Origin: Anaeramoeba flamelloides
Lineage: Eukaryota > Metamonada > Anaeramoebidae
DNA length: 64,000 nucleotides
Reading direction: 5' to 3'
Assembly (NCBI GenBank): GCA_027625915.1
Contig: JANTQA010000063.1
Coordinates: 4,173,501-4,237,500 of the forward strand
Of this stretch, positions 11,546 through 22,700 are shown piece by piece (the first letter of the stretch is position 1; the number at the start of each line of letters is the position of its first letter). The notes below the pieces were generated by a model. That model saw only the letters and a list, made by a program, of their open reading frames with translations. It made no database searches and was not told the origin of the DNA. Position numbers and translations under genes: made by a program.

Positions 11546-13603
11546 TCAAAACATTCTGGGTCAAATAATAAAACAGCAAAAACTTCCAAGGGGAGAGGAA
11601 GAGCAAGAGGAAAGGTGAGAGGAAAAGGGAGAGGGAGAGGGAAATCAAAAGGAAGAGGGAGAGGGAAAAAAAAAATCAAATCAAGTCCAAAGCCAACAGG
11701 AAGTAAAAAAACAGATACCAAAGTAGCTGTAACGAAAAAAACAGTAACCAAAGGAAGAGGCAGAATCAGAGGAAGAGGCAGAGTCAAAGAAAGAGGAAAT
11801 GTTAAAACAGTAAAAAAAGTAACAGGAAAAGAAATAACTGGCGGGATTAAAGCAGATGCACCAAAAAAACGAATAAAAACTATTGGCACAGGTTCTAAAA
11901 AGCCAATTATTCGCATTCAAAAGACCAGGTCAACCTCAAAAACTACAACCCATATTTCTAAAACACCGAAAAATGAAAAATCAAAAAGCCAAAAAACTTT
12001 TATCAAATCAAACAAACCTGATCGAAAAAAAAAAATTATTCGGAAAAGAATACCAAAGAAAAAAACTAAACAATCCCCTATAATTAATTCAGGGAATAAT
12101 ACACCACATAAAAAATTGGCAAACAAAAAAAATACACCAATTGAAGAAAAATCGAAAAAACGATTTAGCAGAAGAAAAATTCTGCCAAAGGACGCAAGAG
12201 ATATAAGACAACGATCAGTAAGTATGACAGTAATTCGAGAATTCAAAGTAAAGGGCAGAGGAAGAGGAAGAGGAAGAGGAAGAGGAACAAGCCGAATTAA
12301 AAACAGAGGTAACAAAAAAATTGTTTTAAGTAAGCCCATACTCGCAAGTAAGGGAAGAGGAAGAGGAAGAGGAAGAGGCATAGGTAACAAAAAAATTATT
12401 TTAAGTAAACCCATACTCGCAAGTAAGGGAAGAGGTAGAGGAAAAAGTAAAGGTAAGATTAATGGAAGAGGCAGAAGTAAAGGAAGAGGAAGAGGAAGAG
12501 GTAAAAAAAGGGTTGTACAAAAAGGAAAAAAAATCAATCAAAAAAAAACAAATGTGCCATTAAAAAAAAAAATAACTAAAAAAAAAAAGACTGATAATAC
12601 AAATAGAAGTGAAAAAAATATTGAATCTAATAAAAATCAAAATTTAAAAAATAACCAAGAAGAAGAAAATTTAGATAGTATTACAATTGAAGAAAACAAT
12701 GAGGATAAAAAAGAAGATGATGAAAAAAATATTTCTGAGGAAAAAAAAGAAGATGATAAAGACAAAATCAAAGAAAAAGAGAAAGAGGATGAAGATAAAG
12801 AAAAAGAAAAAGAAGATGATGAAGATGAAGATGAAAATGAACAAGAAAAAGAAAAAGAAAATGAAGACTTGAAGAAGGAAAAAGGTGAAAATGATAATGA
12901 TGATGAAGAAAAAAATGAAGAAGAAGAACATGATGATGAGGAAAAAGAGGAAGAAGAAAATGATGATGTTGATGAAGAAAATAAGGGAGACGTTCAAAGC
13001 GAAGAAAAAGAAGAAGAAAAAGAAAAAGAAGAAGATAAAGAAAAAGAAAAAGAAGATGAAGATGAAAATGAAAATGAAAAAGAAAATGAAAATGAAGACT
13101 TGAAGAAGGAAAAAGGTGAAAATGATAATGATGATGAAGAAAAAAATGAAGAAGAAGAACATGATGATGAGGAAAAAGAGGAAGAAGAAAATGATGATGT
13201 TGAAGAAGAAGAAAATGAAAAAGAAAATGAAAATGAAGACTTGAAGAAGGAAAAAGATGAAAATGATAATGTAGATGAAGGAAAAAATGAAGAAGAAGTA
13301 AATGATGAAGAGGAAAAAGAGGAAGAAGAAAATGATGATGTTGAAGAAGAAAATAAGGGAGACGTTCAAAGCGAAGAAAAAAATGAGGAAAAAAAAGAAG
13401 AGGAAGAAAAAGATGATGATGAAGAAGAAGAAATATCTGGGGATAAAGAAGAAAATGATGATGAAGAAAAAGACGAAATCAATGAAGAGGATAAAGATAA
13501 AGATAAAGATAAGGTTGAAAAAGGCAAAGAAAATAATACTATTTCTCAGCTTGAAAATGAACAAATAAATCCAATAACGATTCAAGCCAAAGAAGAAAAT
13601 TAA
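11546..13603 (+). CDS. Arg-Gly-rich basic / Glu-rich acidic protein
   Basis: The open frame runs from 11,546 to a TAA at 13,603. It has no ATG before ~12,223 (SVSMTVIREF), although clearly coding sequence (KHSGSNNKTAKTSKGRGRARG) precedes it. The start is therefore probably in an upstream exon; AAAACAG at 11,575 is one acceptor candidate. The N-terminal two thirds are basic, with many GRGRGRG/K blocks resembling AT-hook or RGG motifs. A 24-residue unit with KKIVLSKPILASKGRGRG occurs twice. The last third is almost all Glu, Asp, Lys and Asn, in three long repeats (NEDLKKEKGENDN...). There is no globular domain. Such bipolar proteins are often nucleolar or chromatin-associated, which is inference only. 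Confidence 0.65.
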   Translation, partial: SKHSGSNNKTAKTSKGRGRARGKVRGKGRGRGKSKGRGRGKKKIKSSPKPTGSKKTDTKVAVTKKTVTKGRGRIRGRGRVKERGNVKTVKKVTGKEITGGIKADAPKKRIKTIGTGSKKPIIRIQKTRSTSKTTTHISKTPKNEKSKSQKTFIKSNKPDRKKKIIRKRIPKKKTKQSPIINSGNNTPHKKLANKKNTPIEEKSKKRFSRRKILPKDARDIRQRSVSMTVIREFKVKGRGRGRGRGRGTSRIKNRGNKKIVLSKPILASKGRGRGRGRGIGNKKIILSKPILASKGRGRGKSKGKINGRGRSKGRGRGRGKKRVVQKGKKINQKKTNVPLKKKITKKKKTDNTNRSEKNIESNKNQNLKNNQEEENLDSITIEENNEDKKEDDEKNISEEKKEDDKDKIKEKEKEDEDKEKEKEDDEDEDENEQEKEKENEDLKKEKGENDNDDEEKNEEEEHDDEEKEEEENDDVDEENKGDVQSEEKEEEKEKEEDKEKEKEDEDENENEKENENEDLKKEKGENDNDDEEKNEEEEHDDEEKEEEENDDVEEEENEKENENEDLKKEKDENDNVDEGKNEEEVNDEEEKEEEENDDVEEENKGDVQSEEKNEEKKEEEEKDDDEEEEISGDKEENDDEEKDEINEEDKDKDKDKVEKGKENNTISQLENEQINPITIQAKEEN
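12857..13378 (+). repeat. Three imperfect direct repeats inside the acidic coding tail
   Basis: Units begin near 12,857, 13,087 and 13,229, each starting GAAAATGAAGACTTGAAGAA. Units 1 and 3 end in AAGGGAGACGTTCAAAGCGA. The second unit is shortened. Near-identity at the nucleotide level points to recent unequal exchange or slippage. Confidence 0.75.
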
Positions 13604-15299
13604 TTTTTTTTTTTTAACAAAAAATAAAGTGGGATTATTTGATTTATTAATTCGCATTAACAAAATTAAATTTTAAAGATCAATTCTTTTTTTGATTCAT
13701 TAATATTTTTTTTTTTGGTAAAGATAATATATTCTAATTTTTTTTAACACAATTTAATAGATTATATTCCAACTTTAAAATAAATTCTAAATTTGGATCA
13801 ATTATAACTTTTTGAAATAAATTATTATTGATTAACAATATTTTAGTATTATTATTTTTTTTTAAAAATTGATGAAAAAAAATTTTTTTTGAATCATTAA
13901 CTTTGGATATCGATATGCTCAATTTAAATAGAACTAATTAAATGAATATTTTTTCAAATAATGATATTTTTTTTTTTTATGATCATTCCAATTTTTTTGT
14001 ATTTGTTGTTTATATTTAAAGAGGAATTTAAAATAAATTTTAATTTTTTTCTCAAAATTTAATAAATATACCAGTTTCAATATTATAGTTTGATTGACTA
14101 AGAATAATTAGTTAATTTCCAATTGCTGATTCGTGGTAAAAATACAATTAAAAAATAATTTAGATCATTCAATTTTGTATGTTTTTAAAAAGACAAAATT
14201 TGACTTTTTTAATAGTTAATAATTGTGTAATTCATCAAAATAACAAAAATGTCGATTTTTTTTTTATTCAACAATTAATTTTTAAAACTATTTGGTATTT
14301 TTCTGTTCAATATATTGTGAACAAAAAATATACACTGAAAGGATTAATTGTTTAGCCAAAAATTTTATTTATTTTTACAATTAAAAAAAGATTTTTTCTT
14401 GATACAAATGAAATTGCCTTAACCTTCCCAAAAAAAAAAAAAAAATGATCTTAATTTTCTATATACTAATAAACAAGTATTTTTATTTATATAAATATCT
14501 TTTATTGATATGTAAAACCGATATAGTATACCTCTATTAAAACTCTTACCTGGAAAGTAATTTATTTTAATTATAAAACAAAACTTTTCTAGTTTAATGA
14601 TAATTTTAAAGTTTATCATTTTTCTCATATATTATATCATTAATTATGAATTAGCAAAAAACCAAAATGATTTACTTTAATTATTTGAAAAAAAACTTAA
14701 AGATAAGTCTTTTAAAAAATGGAACATGATGTTAGTTTAGAAAAGAAATGAAAATATTCTGAATTATGTTCAACTTTTTAATAAAAATTTTCAACTAACT
14801 TTAATTTTTTATTCTTACAAGATTTGATGATCGAGAATATATGGATTATATTTTATTATTTGTTTTTTTTTTTCTCCAAAAAAAAATTAAATTTCACAAG
14901 ACCCTTTTTAGAGGGAAATAAGTCTTTTTGTATGGGTATAATCTCAGGATAAGTGACTGGGAATTTCTATCGTTTTTATATTGGATAAATATTAATAATA
15001 AAGATAAAAACAGATTAAGGGAGAGATTATATATAGAAAGAGTTAATGAAAAGTACCCAATTTTACTCAAACAAGATTTTAAGAGAATAAAATGTTTTAG
15101 TTGGTATAATTGATATTTTTTAATTGGGTATTTGTATTTTCATTTGCAACATAATTTAACAAAATAAGAAATATTCAACGAATAATTATAGAAAATCGAT
15201 AAAGTTATTTTGGAAGTGTTTAACCAATAGTTTTATGATGTTTTCAATCTCATAAATCTCTGGAGATCACTCGTTCCAAGGATTTACAATATTGTGAAA
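13604..15299. other. Intergenic, no gene recognised
   Basis: AT-rich sequence. A readable frame at 14,928-15,113 (containing NNKDKNRLRERLYIERVNEK) has plausible composition but no splice sites or homology that I can support. Confidence 0.4.
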
Positions 15300-15428
15300 T
15301 TAATTTGGTTCAAGGAACTCGATTATTTGTTCAATAATATCCAAAGGAACTATTGCTTGATTAATCCCTTGAAGGTTGGAAATTGAATGAATTCCCTTTC
15401 TTTGTTCAAAAATAATTTCTTGATCAAA
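15300..15428 (-). CDS. Probable terminal exon of an unknown gene
   Basis: It encodes 42 residues of good composition (FDQEIIFEQRKGIHSI, NLQGINQAIVPLDIIEQIIE, FLEPN) ending in TAA. An in-frame stop lies just upstream, so an acceptor such as TTGATCAAG should start the exon. The LINE insertion site at 15,528-15,545 is about 100 bp upstream on this strand. If the gene is real, the LINE may sit in its last intron. The product was not recognised. Confidence 0.4.
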   Translation of the reverse strand, partial: FDQEIIFEQRKGIHSISNLQGINQAIVPLDIIEQIIEFLEPN

Positions 15429-15545
15429 TTAAGATATTTAAATATACATATTATTTTGATTGAAAATTAATCTCATTTTCAAAAACAAAATAATATGTTT
15501 GTTCTCTTTTTTGGGAAGACAAAAGATAAAAAGAGACCATTTTTC

Positions 15546-18038
15546 GCAATTTTGAACAAATTTAATATTAATAAAAAATGGGAAGTTAAAGATATTTTTA
15601 GAATTAAAGATATCCCAAATTTTCATCTTGATTTTATTAATTTTTTTCAATCTAATAATTATCAATTAAATGAAAAAAATTCAAAATTTTCAAAAAAAAA
15701 ATTTAAAAAGAAAGAAAGAATTTTTTTAAATATACCAAAAAAAGATTTAAAATTGTATAAATTAATTAATAGAGTATTTGAAAATAATGAATTAATTAAA
15801 GAAATAAAAAATAGGAACTCAAAAATGTATTTTAAATTAATTAATCAAATCAATATAGAATTTGAAGAAAATCAAAATTTTTGGAAAAAAATTAATAGAT
15901 TAAGAGAAACTTCAAGTAAAATGATTCTAAATAATGAAAATATGGAAAAAAGCTTATTTTGAATTTGTTGAGTCTATTAGTAAAAAAACCAAAAATATAT
16001 ATAATTAATTTTATCAAAAATTTTAAATTAGACAAAAATAATATTTTAAATATTAAAGTAGAGGAAATATTTTCAACTAAAAAAATTAAAGAAATAATGA
16101 AATATCAAAAAAATAAATCAGTAAAAGAATTTGATAAAATATTCCAATATAAATCAATAAAAAATCAAAACAGTGATTTTTATTTAAATTACGAAAGTTT
16201 TATAAAAACAATTCAAAAAATATTTCTAAATTGGATACAAGATATTTCTCAAAAAAATATCCATTTTATTAAAAAAAGAAATTTATTATTTATTCATAAA
16301 TCTGGAGATGAAGGAGTTCCACTTAATTATCGACCAATATCAATTAATCAAACGCTCCCAAGATTTTTTCTTAAATTATTATATGCGGGAATCCAAGACT
16401 CTTGGGATTTAGTTTCAAAAAACCAATTTGGTTTTAAAAAAAAATTAGATACAGTCAGTTTCACTTTTAAGGCACAAACTTACAACGAAATTTAAGGCAC
16501 AAAAAAAATCTCAAATTAAAGCACAAAATTCAGATTCTAGTAAAAATAAATTGTAAAAATTAAAATTTAAAATCTTGTGCCTTAATTTGAGATTTTTTTG
16601 TGCCTTAAATTTCGTTGAAAGTTTGTGCCTTAAAAGTGAAACTGACTGTACAAGAATTGCAGTTCTAAATCTATTCAATGAATTTAATAAAATAAAAAAC
16701 AAATTCAAAAAAGATAACATTTATATTGTTACAATAGATATACAAAAATGCTTTGATTCTATCCATCACTCGCTTATTTATTACTCACTAAAAAAATTTA
16801 TAAAAAATGAAATAGTTAAATTTTTTACTTGCTTATTATTCAAAAGAGGGAATGGGAGTGTATCAAGGAGATCCATTATCCCCTTTACTATTTGGATTTA
16901 TTACTCATTTTCTCTTAGATAAACTCAAACCATTAGCGATACATGTTCAAATGTTTGCAGATGATTTGATACTAATCATGAAAGGATCTCTGATAGAAAT
17001 AAATTATCAGATTGAAAAAATATATAGAATTATTCGACATTTTGGTATGAATCCAAATGATGATAAAACGAAAAAAACTACCAATCCAAAAGAAATATTA
17101 TATCTTGGAATTTGGTTAGATAAAAAAACTCATTTAAAATTTAACCTTGATTAAGTTAAAACCAATTTTAAAAAAATAACTAATATTTTACAACAAAAGA
17201 AATTTACTAATGGATTGAAAATTCATTTTTTTAAAGCGATCTTACATAGTCAATTGTTATATGGATTAGAAATATTTGATTTGACAAAACAAGATTTCAA
17301 TGATATAGATGTGTGGATTAATAAAAAAGTAACAAAATTTTTATTAATAAATCCACACTCTCCTAGACTTATATAACCAAAGCAAAAATTGATTCAGCAA
17401 GAATAACTATATATAAAAGAAGATTTAAACTAATTCAAAAATTAACCTTTTTTGGTTTTCATGAAATAGTAAAAAATCTCAAATTCAGAGAACAGAAATT
17501 TGAAAATATTAACTGGCAATCAGACACCTTAAAAGAATTAGAATTTGAAATAGAGAAATATCGAATAAAACTACTGGAAAATAGTCCAAGTTGGAAAGTT
17601 CATAAATATTTAAAAATAATTTCTATTCAAAATAATATTAACAAACAACAAAGATACTTAAAATGGAAGGGCTCAACTTCAATCTTAAAACTCATAAGTT
17701 TTACAAATTATTTAAATAGATATTCTTATGTTATGAACAAGGACAAATCAAAATACTGTAAATTATGCAAAAAATCAAAAAAAATAGATATCATTGAAGA
17801 TTTGGAGAATTTTCTCTGGAACTGCCCAGCCTATGAAAATAATCGTAAAATCTGGATATCTGAAATAAAAAAATTTAACATCTCTAATATATTAAAAAAT
17901 AATATTACTATTTTTGATATTATTAGAAAAAGAGATTTATTGTATTTATTAGCCTTAATAGGTAATAAATTTATTTTTGAGTCTTTAACAAAATTCCTAA
18001 ATCATAATTTAGGAATTCGGGCAAATAAGAGGAATTAA
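15546..18038 (+). pseudogene. LINE reverse transcriptase ORF (decayed)
   Basis: RNA-templated DNA polymerase of a non-LTR retrotransposon. Visible blocks in order are the finger region (LNYRPISINQTLPRFF, NQFGFKK), VTIDIQKCFDSIHHSL with the first catalytic Asp, MGVYQGDPLSPLLFGF, and the catalytic FADDLILI. A thumb region follows, then a C-terminal zinc-knuckle-like segment (KYCKLCKK...FLWNCPAYENN). The frame changes near 15,957 and 16,845. In-frame stops lie at 17,152-17,154 (TAA) and ~17,374. The MITE interrupts the frame at Asp-Thr of LDT/RIAVLNL, and removing it with one TA restores the reading. The copy is inactive but fairly young, because its duplication is still exact. Confidence 0.85.
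16452..16648. mobile_element. Foldback MITE, copy 1 (inside the LINE)
   Basis: A 197-bp near-perfect palindrome flanked by TA. It begins CAGTCAGTTTCACTTTTAAG and ends with the complement (CTTAAAAGTGAAACTGACTG). The arms repeat the word AAGGCACAAA. The TA target and CAGT ends point to Tc1/mariner-type mobilisation. It has no coding capacity. Confidence 0.92.
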
Positions 18039-18086
18039 AAACTCCTCCGTTAAATAATAATAAAAAAAAAAAAGAGACCATTTTTC

Positions 18087-19715
18087 AAAGATTCCAAAAG
18101 AGAAAAAAAAACATTTTGTTTACTATTTGCATCCCCAAAATTTTTAGAGTAATTTTCAAAATGAGTTACAAATAGAATATTAGGAAATATATAGGATTTA
18201 AAATTGGATTGTTTTCAGATAATTCTTAAAAACAGTGGAACATACACTCGGGAGATAGACACTTTTTGAAAAATTCGAAATGAATTTTAACTTTGAGGAA
18301 TTGAAACCAATTTTTTTCTTCAATATTTTTAATAAACCATTTGGAAGAAAAGATACTGTTAACAACAAGTTCTGCTAATTATTAGTAAAAAAAACAGATA
18401 AGTTATTAATTGTATTTTTTTTGTTATTTATTGTATTTTTTTATGTCAGAGTAAGATCATAGATTCAAAAATAGATATTAATCTCATATTTTTTCATTTG
18501 TTCAAAAATTATTTTTTAAATTTTCTTTTTAATTCTCCTTCCAAACCTAAAAATAAAAATAGTGTTCTAGTACTATGATTATATTAATGATCATTAATTA
18601 ATATCCTCAATGTCATCTTATATCACTTAAAACAATCTCATGTTTCTCGTTCTTTTAAGACAAAATCTTAATTAAATAATAATGTGATTATTTCCAAATC
18701 AAAAGAATCAAGACAGTAATTATGATTTCCTGCATAAATCAGAATCTGTTGAAAATAATATTTTTTTTCCCAGTCGTAGGGCTAGTTATAAGAGTAAATT
18801 AAATGTGTTTAAAAGATTTAAAATAATATTAGAAGACAAAAATTGAACTTGAAAATTTCAAAATTGAATTCAATTTATGAGTATTTTACTTTTTTTTTTC
18901 TTGATTTTTTTTAGTAAAAAATTTTTTATTGCAAAATGTTTTTTATAACAGGATCTAGAGTCAGAGGTAAAAAATGATTTTCTTAAATTTTAAAGAACAA
19001 TAAAACATGATTGTAGAAAATCCATATAAATTTATATTCAAATTTCCTTTGGATCTTCAATCATAGAAAGATCAAAATGAACATTTTTTTTTTCCCAATA
19101 TGTACCAAAAGAATTGTAGTTTTTTAAATTTTTTAATACAAGATATTGATTGATTAGATTTACTTCATACAAATATCAACTATACTTTGATGTGTATTAT
19201 TCTACTTATTTCTTATTTTGGATTTGTTCTTCAAAAAGTTAATTATAAAAAATAATTGTTATTTTTTTTATCATGACTTTTTTTTGGGGATGCTTTGAAT
19301 GAAACAAAGTTTACGAAGATTTTATATCTTATTAGAAAACAGTTTCATAAATAAAAGAAACAAAATTTCATCTTAGTTGTAACTATTTTTTAAGAATAAT
19401 TGATATTTCAGATAATGGTTCTTTTAAATACTAATTAAATTAATTGGTGATAAAAACTGAATTTACAGAGCATTAATCAAGTTGAAGAGCTGTGAAATTA
19501 TCATTAAATCTTTAAATTAATGAAAATCTTAAATATAATAGATTTTTTTTTCTTTCAGTATTAAGGATAATTTAAAAAATAAAAACAGTTGAGAAAAACA
19601 AAAATTCTAAATGATAATTTTTTTATATTTTTATTTATTAAAAAGTAAAATAATTATAATTATTAAAATTATGATAAAATTTATTTTGAATCTTATTTTG
19701 AAAAAAATAAAATAA
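18087..19715. other. Intergenic, one weak dispersed repeat
   Basis: About 19,040-19,320 resembles 52,330-52,570 (shared GATTAGATTTACTTCATAC / ATTAGATTTACTTCATACG and GTATTATTCTACTT words). No ends were defined. The rest holds nothing I can support. Confidence 0.4.
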
Positions 19716-22700
19716 TTATTTATTTTCAACTTTTTTAGTTATATAGTTAGGATAAACGCCAATTATTCCATTACATATTCCAACACTTCTCATTGGTCTA
19801 ATTTTTAAGATTTCAATTACATCATCCTTTTTAAGAGTAAGTTCATTTTTATTTGTTGCTTGATAATCTTCAGTAACTTTTACAACACCTTTTATTAACT
19901 TTTCTTTGATTTGCTCTTTTTCATTTTCCTTTTCGTTTTTCTTTTCGTTTTCGTCTTCGTTTTCCTTTTCTATGATAATTTCTTTTTCGTTTTCGTTTTC
20001 TTTTTCATTTCCTTCACTTTTCATTTTCATTTTGTTGACATTTTTCATTTCTTCAAGTAGTTTTTTTGATTGGTCAATTGCAATCTTATCAGTTAAATTT
20101 GAGATCATTGGTTCAGATTCCATTAACAAGTCATATGTATTTTTGTAATAATTTAATTCAAGTTGGATTAATGTAATAATATTGCCAAAAATTTCACTTT
20201 TCGTAAAAACATCTAATTCATCAAATTTTTTGTCTAGATCAAGTTTTGCAATGGTAAAATTTCTTTTTTGTTCGGCTAAAGCTTGTTCCAAATTTAAAAT
20301 TCTTTGTGGATCAGGTTTTTTTTTTTTTAAAGCAATAACAAGTGCTTCGTAAGAATTTAAATAATCTTTTTGGATTGATCTAAAATGAATAATAGTATTA
20401 AATAATAATAAAAAAAAATAAATATTAAAAATGAAAAATAATAATAATAATCGTTATTTTAATATGTTTTTTAAAAAACTTTTGAATATGTACTAAAAAT
20501 GAAAAATTAATAATTTTTTTTAATGTTTGTTGGTATTTTCAAAGATATACTTTTTTTTTTTTTCAACTAAATTGATCTTTATATAAAGTTCTAGAAAAAA
20601 AGAAAAAATTCGAAAAGAAAAATAAAAATTTGAAAAACCAAAGAAAAAGAAAATCAAAAAGAAGAAGAAAAAAATTTAACCAAATTAGAAAAAATGATTT
20701 AGATCTAAAAATTGAAAATTTATTTTGATAGGAAAAATATGAGATAAAACCACAAAACCACTTCCAATGACATAATAAAGCTAGCCAACATTTATAAAAA
20801 ATAGTTTTTAAAAACTTTTTTCGAAAAAAATTCGAGATATTATCATATAATAAAATAATTCATCAAAAAATAAATAAATAAATTTCAGAAAAATCTTTCT
20901 CAAAAATTAAAGAATTAGAGAATAGATAATAAACCAGTGAAACTATTACCAATCGAAAGATCTGAGGTTGAAAGTTCAATTACTTATAACCATCATTATT
21001 TTTTGATTGATTTGTTTTTCATTTTCTCAAAAAGTTCGAAAAATCACCAAGGTTTAATTTGAATTTAAAATCGGGCTTATGCTTCATATAACCACTAATT
21101 TTATGAGAGATCATCTGAATGATTTTAATATTTTTTAAATAAATTATTTCCCATTCAAAGACATTAGATTTTTGTAGAGTGTTGTGAAATGTAGTGTTTT
21201 TTTTTAATTTTTGAAATAAAAAGAAAATTTAAGAAACTTTCTTTAAATTGTAGAAATTAAAAAAAATCTAAAGGTGCTTTTCCAGAATTCAAAAGAATAC
21301 AGAAAAATCAAATATTTTGCTCAATTCTTATAAATTATAAAAAAGCTAACGAAAAGTGCCTTAGAGTGTCGTCGAGTGTCGTAAAGTATCTAGCTTTTTC
21401 TCAGAATTCAAAATAATTGAGAGAATTTTTGAAATTTTCTTTTAATTTCTAAATTATAAAAATCCTAAAGACAGTTTTCCAGAATCCAAAAGAATAGAGA
21501 AAAAACTTTGATTTTACTCAATTATTTTGAATTTCCGAAAAGATAACAGTATTTTTTTTTAATTTTAGAAATAAAAAGAAAATTAAATAAATTTTCGTTT
21601 TATTTCTGAAATTAAAAAAAACCTAACGGCAGTTTTCTTGAGGTTTCTATTTATTCTGTAAAGTGTTCTAGGTTTTTTTGAGTTTTCTATTTATTTGTAG
21701 AGTGCCTAGGTTTTTTTGAGGCTTTCAATTTTATTTGAGTAAAATATATCGATTTTCGTTAGGTTTTTTTTACTTTTTGAAATAAACAGAAAATTTTAAT
21801 AAATTTTCTGTTTATTTTAAAAAGTAAAAAAAACCTAGAACACTTCACAAATAAACAATAAACCCAAAAAAACCTAACAGCGGTTTTCCAGAATTCAAAA
21901 AAATAGAGTAAAATCAAAGATTTAACTCAATTCTTTTAAATTATGGAAAAACTAACGGTGGTTTTCTGTTTATTCTGAAAAATCTATCAATTTTTTGGAA
22001 TATTCAGAAAAATCCTGGAAAACCTAACGACACTTCCAGCAAGAAGAATTCAACCACTCAGTATAATTTTAATTATAAATTTCTTTTTTAAGAAGCTTTC
22101 AATTTTCCGAGTTACAAAAAAAAACTTTTATATTTTTGCTAAAAGAAACTTCTTCTTCTTTATTAAAACAGACAATTTAATATTGAAAAAATAGAAGATT
22201 TTTTTGAAGAAAAAAAAATTAAAATTGATAAACATTTTATAAAAGTGATTAGAAAAACCTTCAAAAGTGATTCATTGATATTTTAATTTCATCGATAAAA
22301 TTTCAGTAGCACTTTAAGATATTTCCAAAAAATCAGGGCAACTTTATTTTAAAAATATCCATATTAGACTTATTTCAATAAAACAATTTAAAAATATCCA
22401 AAATAATTCACAATCATTTATTGATCCTTAATAATAATTCAATTTGTTTGTTAGTATGCTATTACCTTATATAAATAAAAAAAATCAAAATTTCTTATCT
22501 CGATTTTATATGATACAATTTTCAAGGTGTTAAAAATTACTGATTATTTTTTTCTTTTTGATATTAAAAAAATTATTTTCGTAAAAGACGGTTAATTCTA
22601 GACAAAATTTCCAATAGAATTAAAATTTTTATAACTGTATTTTGTTGTTTAAAAATTCGTTTGTGTACTTTCCATATTATATTGCCCTTTTTCATTGAAA

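Larger units (their letters stand above)
15546..18068 (+). mobile_element. 5'-truncated LINE with target-site duplication
   Basis: AAAAAGAGACCATTTTTC occurs at 15,528-15,545 and again at 18,069-18,086, giving an 18-bp target-site duplication around a 2.5-kb insert. The insert begins inside the ORF, upstream of the reverse transcriptase, and ends in GTTAAATAATAATA plus an A run. The 3' end contains a small palindrome (ATTCCTAAAT...ATTTAGGAAT). No endonuclease domain is left. A foldback MITE is nested at 16,452-16,648. This copy lacks the palindromic array found in the two other tails. Confidence 0.88.

Noticed and set aside
12671-13663. 330-codon Phe/Ile-rich frame on the minus strand
   Set aside because: It is the mirror of the Glu/Lys codons of the acidic tail; composition follows from GAA/AAA repeats, with no domain of its own.
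10592-18071. One 7.5-kb element with inverted terminal repeats enclosing the RG-rich gene and the reverse transcriptase
   Set aside because: The inverted ends are simply two LINE 3' tails in opposite orientation. Each copy has its own direct repeats (15,528/18,069 and ~10,583/11,136), so they are independent insertions.
19716-20379. A separate BAR-SH3 gene independent of the WD40 exons
   Set aside because: The segment begins at a splice acceptor with no start codon, and its phase and sequence continue the coiled-coil region that ends at 23,021.
20925-21005. tRNA-like stretch (GAGGTTGAAAGTTCAATTAC)
   Set aside because: It has a GTTCAAT word like a T-loop, but the flanking bases do not form T-arm, anticodon-arm or acceptor stems on either strand.
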